A stretch of DNA of 64,000 nt, taken from contig NZ_SUNI01000003.1 in the NCBI RefSeq assembly GCF_005048225.1, positions 62,001-126,000 of the forward strand. Reading direction: 5' to 3'. The notes under the pieces were generated by a model. It saw only the letters and a program-made list of their open reading frames with translations, searched no databases and was not told where the DNA came from. Shown here piece after piece: positions 1 to 9,068 of the stretch. This DNA is from Paracoccus gahaiensis (GTDB lineage Bacteria > Pseudomonadota > Alphaproteobacteria > Rhodobacterales > Rhodobacteraceae). Within the stretch, counting starts at the first letter, position 1, and each line of letters starts with the position of its first letter. The translations under genes were made by a program, and so were the position numbers.

Positions 1-113
1 GAAGGTCGGGGGCGGGGCGGGGGAAGGCCTTGAAAGGGCGGGCCGGGGCTGGACCTTTGCGCAAGCGAGATGCACAAGATCGTCCAGATCTTCCCCAGTC
101 CGGACCCTGTCCC

Positions 114-701
114 ATGCCCTTCATCATCGCCATTGACGGACCCGCAGCCTCGGGCAAGGGGACCATCGCCCGCGCCCTGGCGGCGGAGCTGGGGTTTCAT
201 CACCTGGATACCGGGCTGCTCTATCGGGCGACGGGGGCCAAGGGGGGTGATCCTGTGGCGGCGGCCCGGGGGCTGACGGCGGCCGATCTGGCCCGCGACG
301 ATCTGCGCAGCGCGGCGGCGGGGCAGGCGGCCAGCCGCATCGCCGCCATCCCCGAGGTGCGCGCGGCCCTGGTCGCGTTCCAGCACTGTTTCGCCGCGCA
401 GGATCCGGGCGCCGTGCTGGACGGGCGCGACATCGGCACGGTGATCTACCCGGGGGCCGAGGTGAAGCTGTATGTCACCGCCTCGGACGCGGTGCGCGCC
501 GCGCGCCGCGCCGCCGAGCTGGGGGCCGATCCCGACCAAATGCTGGCCGAGCTGCGCGAGCGCGATCTGCGCGACAGCCAGCGCGACGTCGCGCCGCTGC
601 GCCCCGCCGAGGATGCTGTGGTGCTGGATACCAGCACCCTGAGCATCGAGGAGGCCGTGGCGCGTGCCTTGGCCGAGGTGCGCCGGGTCCGGGCGGGCTA
701 G
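114..701 (+). CDS. cmk: cytidylate kinase (CMP kinase)
   Basis: Phosphorylates CMP and dCMP with ATP in the cytoplasm, feeding CTP/dCTP synthesis. The predicted protein is 195 residues, a little shorter than the usual 210-230. A P-loop GPAASGKGT lies at residues 9-17, the nucleoside-binding LDTGLLYR at about 31-38, [11 protein letters not shown] at 103-113 and an arginine-rich lid region around 148-163. The ATG at 114 is chosen because the family always begins a few residues before the [12 protein letters not shown] strand; in-frame sequence upstream (TTG at 30) has no family resemblance. No good Shine-Dalgarno is visible. It converges on the adenine deaminase gene across a hairpin-rich spacer. 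Family identity is firm; the exact start is less so. Confidence 0.95.
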   Translation: MPFIIAIDGPAASGKGTIARALAAELGFHHLDTGLLYRATGAKGGDPVAAARGLTAADLARDDLRSAAAGQAASRIAAIPEVRAALVAFQHCFAAQDPGAVLDGRDIGTVIYPGAEVKLYVTASDAVRAARRAAELGADPDQMLAELRERDLRDSQRDVAPLRPAEDAVVLDTSTLSIEEAVARALAEVRRVRAG

Positions 702-766
702 GGGGCTGCCGCCCCCTCTTGGCCGTGCCGGCCAATTCACCCCCGCGGGTATTTGGGCAAACGAGA
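702..766. repeat. dispersed hairpin element, copy A (convergent spacer cmk/ade)
   Basis: The spacer starts with a GGGGGCTGCCGCCCCC-like hairpin, then TTGGCCG..CGGCCAA, another inverted repeat, then GGGTATTTGGGCAAACGAG. The order and sequence nearly match the copy at 2521-2596. It sits between two convergent genes, so it may act as a two-way transcription end, but there is no T-run. Confidence 0.6.
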
Positions 767-767
767 T

Positions 768-2465
768 TCAGGGGGCGATGATCTCGAACCGGGCGACATC
801 GACCATGCCGCGATCGGTGATCTTGAGGGCGGGGATCACCGGCAGGGCCAGGAAGGCCAGCTGCAGGAAGGGCTCCTCGAGCGTCGTGCCGAGGCTGCGG
901 GCGGCGGCGCGCAGCTCGATCAGCCGGTCGCGGACCGCCTCGAAGGGATCAAGGCTCATCAGGCCCGCGACGGGCAGGGGCAGTTCGGCGAGGATCCGGC
1001 CGTCGAGGGCCACGACGAAGCCGCCTTCGATGTCGCTCAGGCGGTTGGCGGCCAGGGCCATGTCGTCGTAATCGGCGCCGAGCGCGACGATGTTGTGATG
1101 GTCATGGCAGACGGTCGAGGCGATGGCGCCGCGGGTCAGGCCGAAGCCCTTGACGAATCCGGTGGCGATGTTGCCGTTCCTGCCGTGGCGTTCGATCACG
1201 GCGATGCGCATCAGGTCGCGGGCGGGGTCGGGGCGCTTGTCGCCGCTCTCGGGGGGGATGTCGATCGTCAGGTGCTCGGTGATGATCTTGCCCTCGAGGA
1301 TGCCGATCACCGGGGTTTCGGTGCGGTTTCCGCGCGCGCGGAAATCGGCGGCGCGGACCTGCGGCGCGCGGACCGAGGCGCGGCCCACCGGGGCCACATG
1401 GCCGCGCGCGGCGAAGGCGCGGTCGTCGACCACGCGCCCGCCGGTCAGGACCAGCTGCGCCCGGCAGTCCTGCAGGCTGTCGATCGCCACGATGTCGGCG
1501 CGCAGGCCGGGCGCGATCAACCCGCGATCCTTCAGCCCGAAGGCCTCGGCGGCCGAGAGCGAGGCGGCGCGATAGGCGGCCAGCGGCGAGGTGCCGAGCG
1601 CGATCAGGCGTCGGATCATGTAATCCAGATGGCCGTGCTCTCCGATGTCCAGCGGGTTGCGGTCGTCGGTGCACAGGCACAGATAGGCGCTGGTGGCCTC
1701 GGTCAGGATCGGCTGCAGGGCGTCCAGATCCTTACTGACCGAGCCTTCGCGGATCAGGACACGCATCCCCTTGCGCAGCTTTTCCAGCGCCTCCTCGGCG
1801 GTGGTGGCCTCGTGTTCGGTGCGGATGCCGGCGGCGATATAGGCATTCAGATCTCGACCGGTCAGCTGCGGGCAATGGCCGTCGACATGGCCGCCCGCGA
1901 ACAGCGCCAACTTGGCCATGGCGGCGGGGTCGCGATGGATCACGCCGGGATAGTTCATGAACTCGGCCAGGCCGATGGCCGTGGGATGGTTCATCAGGGG
2001 GGCGAGGTCATCCGCCTCGATCCGGGCGCCCGAGGTTTCCATCTCGGTCGAGGGGACGCAGGAGGACAACTGGACGCGCAGGTCCATGAGCAGGTGCTCG
2101 GAGGCGGCTTGGAAGTACCGGATGCCGTTGGGGCCGATGACATTGGCGATCTCGTGCGGGTCGCAGATGGCGGTGGTGATGCCGCGGGGCGTCACGCAGC
2201 GGTCGAACTCGAAGGGGGTCACCAGGCTGCTTTCGACATGCAGATGCGTGTCGATGAAGCCCGGCACCAGCGTCAGGCCGGTCACGTCGAGGATGCGGGT
2301 GCCGTCGTAAGCGGCGCCGATCCCCGCGATGCGGTCGCCGCAGATCGCCACGTCGCCGGGGATCATCGTGCCGGTGATCAGATCGAAGACCCGGCCTCCG
2401 CGCAGGACCAGGTCGGCGGGGATGTCGCCGCGTGCCTGCGCGATCCGGCGTTCGAGGTCGTCCAT
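768..2465 (-). CDS. ade: adenine deaminase
   Basis: Predicted 565-residue cytoplasmic amidohydrolase that deaminates adenine to hypoxanthine for purine salvage. The N-terminal beta-sandwich strand ([15 protein letters not shown], about 19-33) is followed by the metal-site motif THLHVESS (residues 73-80) and [11 protein letters not shown] (about 101-111), both hallmarks of the Ade family, and by a further conserved [13 protein letters not shown] with TEHEATT. Length is normal for the family. The ATG at 2465 has an AGGAGA Shine-Dalgarno about 6 bases upstream. It follows hisH on the same strand but is separated from it by a hairpin element, so co-transcription is uncertain. Confidence 0.95.
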   Translation of the reverse strand: MDDLERRIAQARGDIPADLVLRGGRVFDLITGTMIPGDVAICGDRIAGIGAAYDGTRILDVTGLTLVPGFIDTHLHVESSLVTPFEFDRCVTPRGITTAICDPHEIANVIGPNGIRYFQAASEHLLMDLRVQLSSCVPSTEMETSGARIEADDLAPLMNHPTAIGLAEFMNYPGVIHRDPAAMAKLALFAGGHVDGHCPQLTGRDLNAYIAAGIRTEHEATTAEEALEKLRKGMRVLIREGSVSKDLDALQPILTEATSAYLCLCTDDRNPLDIGEHGHLDYMIRRLIALGTSPLAAYRAASLSAAEAFGLKDRGLIAPGLRADIVAIDSLQDCRAQLVLTGGRVVDDRAFAARGHVAPVGRASVRAPQVRAADFRARGNRTETPVIGILEGKIITEHLTIDIPPESGDKRPDPARDLMRIAVIERHGRNGNIATGFVKGFGLTRGAIASTVCHDHHNIVALGADYDDMALAANRLSDIEGGFVVALDGRILAELPLPVAGLMSLDPFEAVRDRLIELRAAARSLGTTLEEPFLQLAFLALPVIPALKITDRGMVDVARFEIIAP

Positions 2466-2520
2466 GGGGGTCTCCTGTCTGCGTTATGCAGCAAAACCGA
2501 TTGCAGGGCGGGCGTCGAGG

Positions 2521-2596
2521 GGGGCAGGGGGCGCTCGCGCCCCCTCTTGGCCGGGGCGGCCAATTCACCCCCCGAGGATATTTGGGCCAAGATGAA
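2521..2596. repeat. dispersed hairpin element, copy B (between ade and hisH)
   Basis: GGGGGCGC..GCGCCCCC hairpin, then TTGGCCG..CGGCCAA hairpin, a C-run, and the motif ATATTTGGGCCAAGATGAA at about 2578-2596. It is nearly the same sequence as copy A at 702-766. It lies just downstream of hisH and upstream of ade, so it could end the his transcript. Confidence 0.65.
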
Positions 2597-2599
2597 AGG

Positions 2600-3229
2600 T
2601 CAGGGGGTCCAGCGCAGGAAATTGGCGATCAGGCGCAGGCCCAGGGCCTGGGATTTCTCGGGGTGGAACTGGGTGCCGACGATGTTGTCGCGGCCCACCA
2701 CCGCCGTGACCGGGCCGCCATAGTCGGCATGGGCCAGCAGATGGGCGGGGTCGGTGACCTGGAACTGCCAGCTATGCACGAAATAGGCGTGATCGCCGGT
2801 GACGATGCCGTCGAGGACAGGGTGGGCATGGTCGATGACCAGATCGTTCCAGCCCATATGCGGGACCTTGAGGCCTGGCGCGGCGATAGGGCGGATCTCT
2901 CCGCCGATCCAGTCGAGGCCGGAGGTCTCGCGGTATTCGTGGCCCGTGGTGGCCAGCATCTGCATGCCGACGCAGATGCCCATGAAGGGGATGGCGCGGC
3001 CCAGGACCGCCTCGCGCAGGGCCTCGGCCATGCCGTCGACCTCGCCCAGGGCGGTGCGGCAGGCGGGGAAGGCGCCGTCGCCGGGCAGCACGATGCGGTC
3101 GGCGCGGGCCGCCACCTCGGGGTCGGAGGTCACGATCACCTCGGCCCCCGCATCGCGGCCCATCAGCTGGAAGGCCTTTTCCGCCGAATGCAGGTTGCCG
3201 CTGTCATAGTCGATCAGCGCGACCCGCAT
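2600..3229 (-). CDS. hisH: imidazole glycerol phosphate synthase, glutamine amidotransferase subunit
   Basis: Predicted 209-residue class I glutaminase that supplies ammonia to HisF in the fifth step of histidine synthesis. The protein starts [20 protein letters not shown]; the nucleophile is Cys86 in GICVGMQ, the oxyanion strand is near LPGDGAFP (about 48-55), and the catalytic His/Glu lie in QFHPEKS close to the C-terminus. The ATG at 3229 overlaps the hisB stop (TGATG); a GTG at 3232 would give one more residue and a GTGA overlap. The partner hisF and hisA are not in the window: the next gene downstream is ade, so the his cluster is split here. Confidence 0.95.
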   Translation of the reverse strand: MRVALIDYDSGNLHSAEKAFQLMGRDAGAEVIVTSDPEVAARADRIVLPGDGAFPACRTALGEVDGMAEALREAVLGRAIPFMGICVGMQMLATTGHEYRETSGLDWIGGEIRPIAAPGLKVPHMGWNDLVIDHAHPVLDGIVTGDHAYFVHSWQFQVTDPAHLLAHADYGGPVTAVVGRDNIVGTQFHPEKSQALGLRLIANFLRWTP

Positions 3230-3816
3230 CACAAGGCGCCCTTGGTCGAGGGCAGCACGCCCGCCATGCGGGGATCGGGCTCGACCGCCTCGCGCAGCGC
3301 GCGGGCGACGGACTTGAACGCGGCCTCGGCGATGTGATGGCTGTTCACCCCATGCAGGCGGTCGACATGCAGGGTGATGCCGCCATGGGTCGACAGCGCC
3401 TGGAAGAACTCGCGCACCAGTTCGGTGTCGAATGTGCCGATCTTTTCCGACGGGAAATCGACGTTCCAGACCAGATAGGGGCGGGCCGAAAGGTCCAGCG
3501 CCGTGCGGACCTGCGAATCGTCCATCGCCAGCAGGAAGCTGCCATAGCGGCGGATGCCCTTCTTGTCGCCAAGCGCCTGCACCAGCGCCTGGCCGATGGC
3601 GATGCCGGTATCCTCGACCGTGTGGTGGTCGTCGATGTGCAGATCGCCCCGGGCGCGGATGGTCATGTCGATCAGCGAGTGCCGCGACAGCTGGTCCAGC
3701 ATGTGATCGAAGAACCCCACCCCGGTCTGGTTGTCATAGACCCCGGTGCCGTCGAGGTTCAGCGTGACCTCGATCCGGGTTTCCGAGGTCGTGCGGATGA
3801 TCGTCGCCTGGCGCAT
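3229..3816 (-). CDS. hisB: imidazoleglycerol-phosphate dehydratase
   Basis: Predicted 195-residue monofunctional HisB, the Mn-dependent dehydratase of histidine synthesis, without the N-terminal phosphatase domain found in enterics. Two repeats of the fold are visible through their metal motifs: [10 protein letters not shown] at 62-71 and [12 protein letters not shown] at about 157-168; [13 protein letters not shown] (about 35-47) is also typical. The ATG at 3816 has AGAAGGA upstream. It is translationally coupled to hisH. Confidence 0.96.
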   Translation of the reverse strand: MRQATIIRTTSETRIEVTLNLDGTGVYDNQTGVGFFDHMLDQLSRHSLIDMTIRARGDLHIDDHHTVEDTGIAIGQALVQALGDKKGIRRYGSFLLAMDDSQVRTALDLSARPYLVWNVDFPSEKIGTFDTELVREFFQALSTHGGITLHVDRLHGVNSHHIAEAAFKSVARALREAVEPDPRMAGVLPSTKGAL

Positions 3817-3860
3817 GGGATATCCTTCTGTTCAGGCGCCTTATAGGGTGCCGCGCCGGA

Positions 3861-5216
3861 TCAGCCAAGATGGACCTGACCGGCGGGATAGCGCACCCGG
3901 GGCATCATCCGCGTGGCGAGGAAGAAGCCGAGGGTCAGCGGCCCGACGCGGCCCAGAAACATCACCACCATGATGACCGCGCGGCCGAAATCGGACAGCT
4001 CGCCCGTATAGGCGCGCGACAGGCCGACCGTGCCGAAGGCCGAGGTCACCTCGAAGGCGATGTCGATGAACTCGCCGTCATGGCTGAGCAGCAGCAGGAA
4101 GATGGCGATCAGGATGACCCCCGAGGCGATGGACATCAGCGCCATGACCTTCAGCACATCGCCAAGCGGGATGGCGCGACCGAAGCCCGAGACCTCGGTC
4201 CGGCGGCGCAGGAAGGCCCAGGTCGCCAGCAGCATGACGAAGATCGTCGTGACCTTCAGTCCGCCCGCCGTCGAGGTCGGGCCCGCGCCGATCACCATCA
4301 GGATCATGTACATCAGCGAGGTCGAATCGTGCAGCCCGGCGATGTCGGTCGAATTGAACCCGGCCGTCCGGGTGGTGACGCCCTGGAACCATGCCACCGT
4401 CAGGCGGGCGGTCGTGCTGTCATACTGGCCAAGGGTGCGGGGGTTGTTCCATTCCAGGATGGCGGTCATCGCCACGCCGCCGACGATCAGCACGGCGGTG
4501 CCGATCATCATCATCCGCGTGTGCAGCGACCAGCCGCGCCAGAAGGGGCGGCGGAACAGGTCGGCCACCACGACATAGCCGATGCCCCCCGCGATGAAGA
4601 GGGCGGGGATGACCGTGTTCACGATCGGGTCCAGCGCATAGCCGGTCAGCCCCGGCGAGAAGGTCGAGAAGCCGGCATTGTTGAAGGCCGAGACGGAATG
4701 GAAGATCGCATGCCACAGCCCCGGCCCCAGCCCGTGATGGGGCATGAAGGACAGGCACAGCAGCATCGCGCCCGCCACCTCGGCCATCAGCACGATGCGC
4801 AGGATCGTCCAGACCAGCCGCGTCAGCTTGACATAGGAGGTCTGGTTCAGGTCCTCGCGCAGGTAGTTGCCCTGCATGATCCCCAAGGGAAGGCCGAGCG
4901 CCGACCAGATCAGCACGGCGAAGGTCATCAGCCCCAGCCCGCCCATCTGGATCAGCACGGCGATCACCAGCTGCCCCCAGAAGGTGAAGACCAGCTCGGT
5001 ATCGACGACCGCCAGCCCGGTCACCGTCACCGCCGAGGTCGCGGTGAACAGCGCGTCCGAGATCGTGACCGGCGCCCGCGCCATCGGCGGCAGCATCAGC
5101 AGCACCCCGCCCAGCAGGATCAGCACCAGATAGCCCACCGCCAGCACGGCGGGGGGCGGGGTGCGCGCCAGCCAGCGCCGAAGCATGGCGGGCGGGCGGC
5201 GATGGCGGCGTGTCAC
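3861..5216 (-). CDS. potassium uptake channel subunit, TrkH/KtrB family
   Basis: Predicted 451-residue integral membrane protein, the K+-conducting subunit of a Trk/Ktr system. Four membrane-pore-membrane repeats are recognisable: the selectivity-filter loops appear as TATSAVTVTGL (about 58-68), SVSAFNNAGFS, TRTAGFNSTDI and TSAFGTVGLS, each with the conserved glycine, or at the equivalent place. Size and the basic N-terminus fit KtrB better than E. coli TrkH. A GTG at 5216 overlaps the stop of the regulatory subunit gene (GTGA), so the two are coupled; an internal ATG at 5186 is an alternative start. Works with the cytoplasmic NAD-binding subunit encoded just upstream. Confidence 0.92.
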   Translation of the reverse strand: MTRRHRRPPAMLRRWLARTPPPAVLAVGYLVLILLGGVLLMLPPMARAPVTISDALFTATSAVTVTGLAVVDTELVFTFWGQLVIAVLIQMGGLGLMTFAVLIWSALGLPLGIMQGNYLREDLNQTSYVKLTRLVWTILRIVLMAEVAGAMLLCLSFMPHHGLGPGLWHAIFHSVSAFNNAGFSTFSPGLTGYALDPIVNTVIPALFIAGGIGYVVVADLFRRPFWRGWSLHTRMMMIGTAVLIVGGVAMTAILEWNNPRTLGQYDSTTARLTVAWFQGVTTRTAGFNSTDIAGLHDSTSLMYMILMVIGAGPTSTAGGLKVTTIFVMLLATWAFLRRRTEVSGFGRAIPLGDVLKVMALMSIASGVILIAIFLLLLSHDGEFIDIAFEVTSAFGTVGLSRAYTGELSDFGRAVIMVVMFLGRVGPLTLGFFLATRMMPRVRYPAGQVHLG

Positions 5217-5869
5217 AGCCGGTCGCCGAAATTCGTCAGGTCGACGCGCTTGCCCAGAAGCAGCAGGCGGTCGTTGGTCTGCAGGACCGGGTCCTCGGTC
5301 TTCACGCAGCGATACTCGGTGCCGCGCATCATGCCCAGCATCTGCACGCCCGGCCCGGCCTGCAGCTCGGACAGGTGACGGCCCGAGAGGCGGGCGGGGA
5401 TCATCAGGTTCACGACCGAGAATCCGTTGCCCAGGCTGACGTAATCCTGCACGGCGGGATTGTTCAGCATCTGCGCGGTGTGGCGGCCCATCTCGGTTCC
5501 CGGCATGATCACCCGGTCGGCGCCGATCTTGGACAGGATGCGGTGATGCGTGCGGCTGTCGGCCTTGGCCCAGATCGTGCCCACGCCCACCAGCCGCAGG
5601 TTCATCGCGGCGATGACGTTGCCCTCCAGATCGTTGCCGATCGAGACCAGCCCCACGTCATAGCGGTCCACGCCCGCCTCGCGCAGCGCGCCCTCGTCGG
5701 TGGCGTCCAGGATGGCGCAGGCGGGCAACTGCTCGGCCAGCGCGGCCACGCGGCGCGGATCCTTGTCGATGCCCAGCACCTGATTGCCGAAGCGTGCCAG
5801 CTCGGCGGCGACGACGCTGCCGAAGGCCCCCAGGCCGATGACGACGAAGCTGCGACTCACTTTTCCCAT
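5213..5869 (-). CDS. potassium uptake regulatory subunit, TrkA/KtrA family
   Basis: Predicted 218-residue cytoplasmic RCK protein that gates the adjacent TrkH/KtrB channel through bound nucleotide. The RCK_N Rossmann motif VIGLGAFGSVVAAEL is at about 9-23, with IDKDP at the end of the second strand, and a TrkA_C domain follows from about residue 140. A single RCK unit means KtrA-like architecture rather than the duplicated E. coli TrkA. ATG at 5869 chosen because the Rossmann strand begins 8 residues later and the 60 in-frame residues upstream (to an ATG at 6049) resemble no domain. The upstream leader is unusually structured (see 5934-5995). Confidence 0.93.
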   Translation of the reverse strand: MGKVSRSFVVIGLGAFGSVVAAELARFGNQVLGIDKDPRRVAALAEQLPACAILDATDEGALREAGVDRYDVGLVSIGNDLEGNVIAAMNLRLVGVGTIWAKADSRTHHRILSKIGADRVIMPGTEMGRHTAQMLNNPAVQDYVSLGNGFSVVNLMIPARLSGRHLSELQAGPGVQMLGMMRGTEYRCVKTEDPVLQTNDRLLLLGKRVDLTNFGDRL

Positions 5870-5933
5870 CGGGATCCCCAGATCAGGCGAAACCGGCGGA
5901 TCGTTCTGCCGCTTGCCGGGCGAAGTCAAGCGC

Positions 5934-5995
5934 ACCTCTGCAGCGGCCTTCCAAGGCAGCTGGCAGCCATTTGCCCCGCAGAGGTGGCCTTTCTG
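5934..5995 (-). other. long-range inverted repeat in the 5' leader of the trkA/ktrA-like gene
   Basis: ACCTCTGC at 5934-5941 pairs with GCAGAGGT at 5988-5995, and a small hairpin GCCTT/AAGGC sits inside. On the minus strand this would be in the leader of the potassium genes, about 65 bases before the ATG. Whether it folds and regulates is inference. Confidence 0.35.
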
Positions 5996-6010
5996 ACGGG
6001 AATGTGAGAA

Positions 6011-6022
6011 ATGATGCATCAT
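6011..6022. promoter_or_regulatory. 12-base perfect palindrome in divergent spacer
   Basis: ATGATGCATCAT is a perfect palindrome lying between the divergent potassium-uptake and BCCT genes, about 68 bases before the BCCT start. Position suits an operator; no regulator is known to me for this sequence. Confidence 0.3.
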
Positions 6023-6089
6023 AGAGGCGTGTTTCCGCCAAGGGTCCATGGACCTGCCACCCGATCAAGACCCAATCTGAAAGGGACAG

Positions 6090-7862
6090 ATGTCACCGAC
6101 ACCCCCCAAACCCCCCGGTCCGCCGGAAGGCCCGCAATCCGCCCGCGACCGCCGTCGCGAAGAAGAGGCCCTGCGCGGCCGCTATCCCGCGTCGGGCAAG
6201 CCCAAGCCGGTCCCGCCGCCGCCGCCCCTGCCCGAAGATGGGCAGGAGCCGCTGCCCGAGCCCGAGGGCCCGACCGAGATCATCGAGACCGACTACACCA
6301 TCGGTCAGGACAATATCGAACGCGCGGGCCGGGTGCCCTATGACATCCACAACCCGGTCTTCGGCATCTCGGCCGCCGCCGTGCTGGTCTTCACCGTCGT
6401 CACGCTGCTGTTTCCCACCCAGCTGGAGCCGATCTTCGGCGGGCTGCGCGACGGGCTGACCGCGAACCTGGACTGGTTCTTCATGCTGGCCGGCAACATC
6501 TTCGTGGTGCTGTGCCTGGGGCTGATCGTCTCGCCCCTGGGCTCGATCCGGCTTGGCGGACCCGACGCCACGCCCGACTTCGCGCTCAGCGGCTGGTTCG
6601 CGATGCTCTTCGCCGCCGGCATGGGCATCGGGCTGATGTTCTATGGGGTCAGCGAGCCCCTGGGCCATTTCGAGGCCGCCCTGGGCGGCGCGGTGATGGA
6701 GGACGGCATCCGCACGGACTGGGCGCCTCTGGGCGGCGCGCTGGACGATCCCGAGGCCGCGCGCCGCATCGGCATGGCCGCGACGATCTTCCACTGGGGG
6801 CTGCACCCCTGGGCGATCTATGCGGTCGTGGCGCTGGCGCTTGGGCTGTTCGCCTACAACAAGGGCCTGCCGCTGACCCTGCGCTCGGTCTTCTACCCGA
6901 TCTTCGGGGAGCGGATCTGGGGCTGGCCGGGCCATATCATCGACATCCTGGCCGTGCTGGCGACGATCTTCGGCCTGGCGACCTCGCTTGGCCTCGGCGC
7001 CGAGCAGGCGACGGCGGGTCTGGCCTATCTGTTCGGGTTCCAGAACACCGACACCACCAAGGTCATCCTGATCGTGGGCATCACCATCGTCGCGGGCGCC
7101 TCAGTCGTCCTCGGTGTCGAGAAGGGCGTCAAGCGCCTGTCGGAACTGAACATGGTGCTGGCCATCCTGCTGCTGGTCTTCGTCATCATCGTCGGCCCGA
7201 CGCTGGCGATCCTGACCGGCTTCTTCTCGAACCTGGGCGCCTATGCGTCCGAGGTCATCCCGCTGTCCAACCCCTTCGGGCGGACGGATGACAACTTCCG
7301 CCATGGCTGGACGGCCTTCTACTGGGCCTGGTGGATCAGCTGGTCGCCCTTCGTCGGCATGTTCATCGCCCGCGTCAGCCGCGGCCGCACCGTGCGGCAG
7401 TTCCTGATCGCGGTGCTGATCGTGCCCTCGCTGATCTCGGTCCTGTGGATGACGGCGCTTGGCGGCACCGCCATCGACATCACCATCGGCGGCTTCACCG
7501 GCATCCTGGACGCGCCGCTGGAGCTGGAGCTGTTCACCATGCTGGAACAGCTGCCGCTGACCGCGATCACCAGCTTCGTGGGCATCGTGCTGGTCATCGT
7601 GTTCTTCATCACCTCGTCGGACAGCGGCTCGCTGGTGATCGACACGATCGCGGCGGGGGGCAAGGTCAACGCGCCCGTCCCGCAGCGCATCTTCTGGGTC
7701 GGTGTCGAGGGTCTGGTGGCCATCGCGCTGCTGCTGGGCGGGGGACTGGCCGCGCTGCAGGCGATGGCCGTCTCGACCGGGTTCCCGTTCACGATCGTGC
7801 TGCTGGGCGCCTGCTACGCGCTGGTCAAAGGGCTGATCGCGGAACGGCGGGAACTGACCTGA
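6090..7862 (+). CDS. BCCT family betaine/choline/carnitine transporter
   Basis: Predicted 590-residue inner membrane transporter for quaternary amines such as glycine betaine or choline, probably sodium- or proton-coupled, used in osmoprotection. A proline- and charge-rich cytoplasmic tail of about 85 residues precedes the first membrane segment; about 12 segments follow. Family motifs: MGIGLMFYGVSEPLGHF, the tryptophan-rich YWAWWISWSPFVGMF substrate region, FIARVSRGRTVRQF and TSSDSGSLVIDT. ATG at 6090 has AAGGGA upstream. It stands divergent from the potassium uptake genes, which suits a shared osmotic role (inference). A strong terminator follows. Substrate cannot be decided from sequence. 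Confidence 0.93.
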   Translation: MSPTPPKPPGPPEGPQSARDRRREEEALRGRYPASGKPKPVPPPPPLPEDGQEPLPEPEGPTEIIETDYTIGQDNIERAGRVPYDIHNPVFGISAAAVLVFTVVTLLFPTQLEPIFGGLRDGLTANLDWFFMLAGNIFVVLCLGLIVSPLGSIRLGGPDATPDFALSGWFAMLFAAGMGIGLMFYGVSEPLGHFEAALGGAVMEDGIRTDWAPLGGALDDPEAARRIGMAATIFHWGLHPWAIYAVVALALGLFAYNKGLPLTLRSVFYPIFGERIWGWPGHIIDILAVLATIFGLATSLGLGAEQATAGLAYLFGFQNTDTTKVILIVGITIVAGASVVLGVEKGVKRLSELNMVLAILLLVFVIIVGPTLAILTGFFSNLGAYASEVIPLSNPFGRTDDNFRHGWTAFYWAWWISWSPFVGMFIARVSRGRTVRQFLIAVLIVPSLISVLWMTALGGTAIDITIGGFTGILDAPLELELFTMLEQLPLTAITSFVGIVLVIVFFITSSDSGSLVIDTIAAGGKVNAPVPQRIFWVGVEGLVAIALLLGGGLAALQAMAVSTGFPFTIVLLGACYALVKGLIAERRELT

Positions 7863-7885
7863 GGGCAGCTGCCGCAATCCGGGCG

Positions 7886-7918
7886 AACGGGCGGGTTGAA
7901 CCCGCCCGTTCTTGTCTT
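7886..7918 (+). terminator. rho-independent terminator after BCCT gene
   Basis: AACGGGCGGGTT and AACCCGCCCGTT form a 12-base perfect stem with a single G between (6-10 pairs effective with a tight loop), followed by CTTGTCTT. It lies 24 bases after the BCCT stop. Confidence 0.85.
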
Positions 7919-7971
7919 ATGAGGGCGTCAATGCGACAACCCCCTGACATGCCACCGAAGGACCGATGCCG

Positions 7972-8697
7972 ATGAGCGACATCACCGCCAGCGAACGCCG
8001 GCTCAGCGCCGCGCTCGACCGTCTGGACCGGCTGCTGGAGACGGCACCGGCCCCTGCCGCCGATCCCGGCCTGATCGCCCGCCTGACCGAGGAACGCGAT
8101 GCCGCGCTTGCGCGCGCCGAGGCCACGGGACCGGCACCCGAGGAGGGATCCGACAGCGCCGTCCTCACCGACCTGCAGGTCCGGCTGGAGGCCGCGATCG
8201 AGCAGTCCGCTCGTCTGTCCACCGCCAATGAAGAGCTGATGACCGCCAATCGCGATTTGCTGGACGCGCAGGCCACCGGCGGTATCGGCCCCGACGAGAC
8301 CCGCGCCGCGCTGGAGGCCGAGATCGCCGCCCTGCGCGCCGCCCGCGCCGCCGAGATGGCGCAGATGAGCGAGATCATGACCGAACTGGAACGCCTGCTG
8401 GCCGCCGATCAGGACGGCGACGGGCCCGATGAGGCGCCGCTGGCGCTTCACGCGACCGAGGCCGCCGGCGACGGCGCCGGCCTTCCCGAGGGCGAGGACC
8501 GCGACGGTCTGCCCGACGCGGAAGGCAATGACGCACTGCCTGTCCCGGAAAACTCTGCGGAACTGCCCGACCCGAAGGCCGATGCCGGGGCGGACGGCAC
8601 CGCGCCGTCGCCCGACGGCCCGGGTCTGCCCGACATGGGTGACGGTTCCATTCTGCCCGACACGGGCGGTCGCCCCACCCCTCAGGAGGATCGCTGA
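7972..8697 (+). CDS. coiled-coil protein with C-terminal LP repeats, upstream of zapA
   Basis: Predicted 241-residue soluble protein of unknown function. The first ~130 residues are Ala/Glu/Leu-rich with heptad-like spacing (coiled coil), for example LDRLDRLLE, LIARLTEERDAAL and LEAEIAALRAARAAEMAQ. The last ~90 residues are acidic, disordered and carry LP[DEV] units at roughly 9-20 residue spacing: GLPEGED, GLPDAEG, ALPVPEN, ELPDPKA, GLPDMGD, ILPDTGG. The ATG at 7972 is preferred over 7966 because GAAGGA lies 9 bases upstream of it. Stop and zapA start are separated by one base, so the pair is probably an operon, suggesting a role in cell division (inference). Confidence 0.8.
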   Translation: MSDITASERRLSAALDRLDRLLETAPAPAADPGLIARLTEERDAALARAEATGPAPEEGSDSAVLTDLQVRLEAAIEQSARLSTANEELMTANRDLLDAQATGGIGPDETRAALEAEIAALRAARAAEMAQMSEIMTELERLLAADQDGDGPDEAPLALHATEAAGDGAGLPEGEDRDGLPDAEGNDALPVPENSAELPDPKADAGADGTAPSPDGPGLPDMGDGSILPDTGGRPTPQEDR

Positions 8698-8698
8698 C

Positions 8699-9061
8699 AT
8701 GGCCGAGGTCGAATTCACCATCGGGCACAAGGAATACCGCGTCGGCGCCGCCGATGGCGAGGAACGCCTGCTGTCCCGCGCCGCCCTGATCCTGGACGCC
8801 GAGGCGCGTCAGATCCTGGACCAGGCAGGCCGCGTCCCCGAGACGCGCCTGCTGCTGCTGGCGGGCCTGATGCTGGCCGACCGCTTCGCCGCGCTGGAAG
8901 AGCGCGCCGAAAAGGCCGAGCGCCATGTGAACCGGTTGCAGCAGAACCCGCCCCGCGTCGAGGTGCCCGTCATTCCCGCCGATCTGCGCGAGGCCATGGC
9001 CGAGATGGCCGCCCGCGCCGAATCGCTGGCCGATCGGCTGGACGAACAGCGGCGCGGCTGA
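8699..9061 (+). CDS. zapA: cell division protein ZapA
   Basis: Predicted 120-residue FtsZ-ring stabiliser. The N-terminal beta-alpha head begins MAEVEFTIGHKEYRV, with VGAADGEERLL typical of ZapA, and the C-terminal half is a long helix (LMLADRFAALEERAEKAERHVNRL). Length fits the family. ATG at 8699 has a perfect AGGAGG at 8684-8689 inside the end of the preceding gene. It follows the coiled-coil protein by one base. ZapA crosslinks FtsZ protofilaments in the cytoplasm at midcell. Confidence 0.88.
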   Translation: MAEVEFTIGHKEYRVGAADGEERLLSRAALILDAEARQILDQAGRVPETRLLLLAGLMLADRFAALEERAEKAERHVNRLQQNPPRVEVPVIPADLREAMAEMAARAESLADRLDEQRRG

Positions 9062-9068
9062 CCCCCGC

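Noticed and set aside
1-113. A gene end (for example aroA) before cmk.
   Set aside because: No frame in this stretch shows recognisable protein; too short to decide.
3860-3880. CCAAGATGG near the trkH/ktrB stop, like the dispersed-element core.
   Set aside because: Only CCAAGATG matches, it lies in coding sequence and there is no ATATTTGGG part or hairpin.
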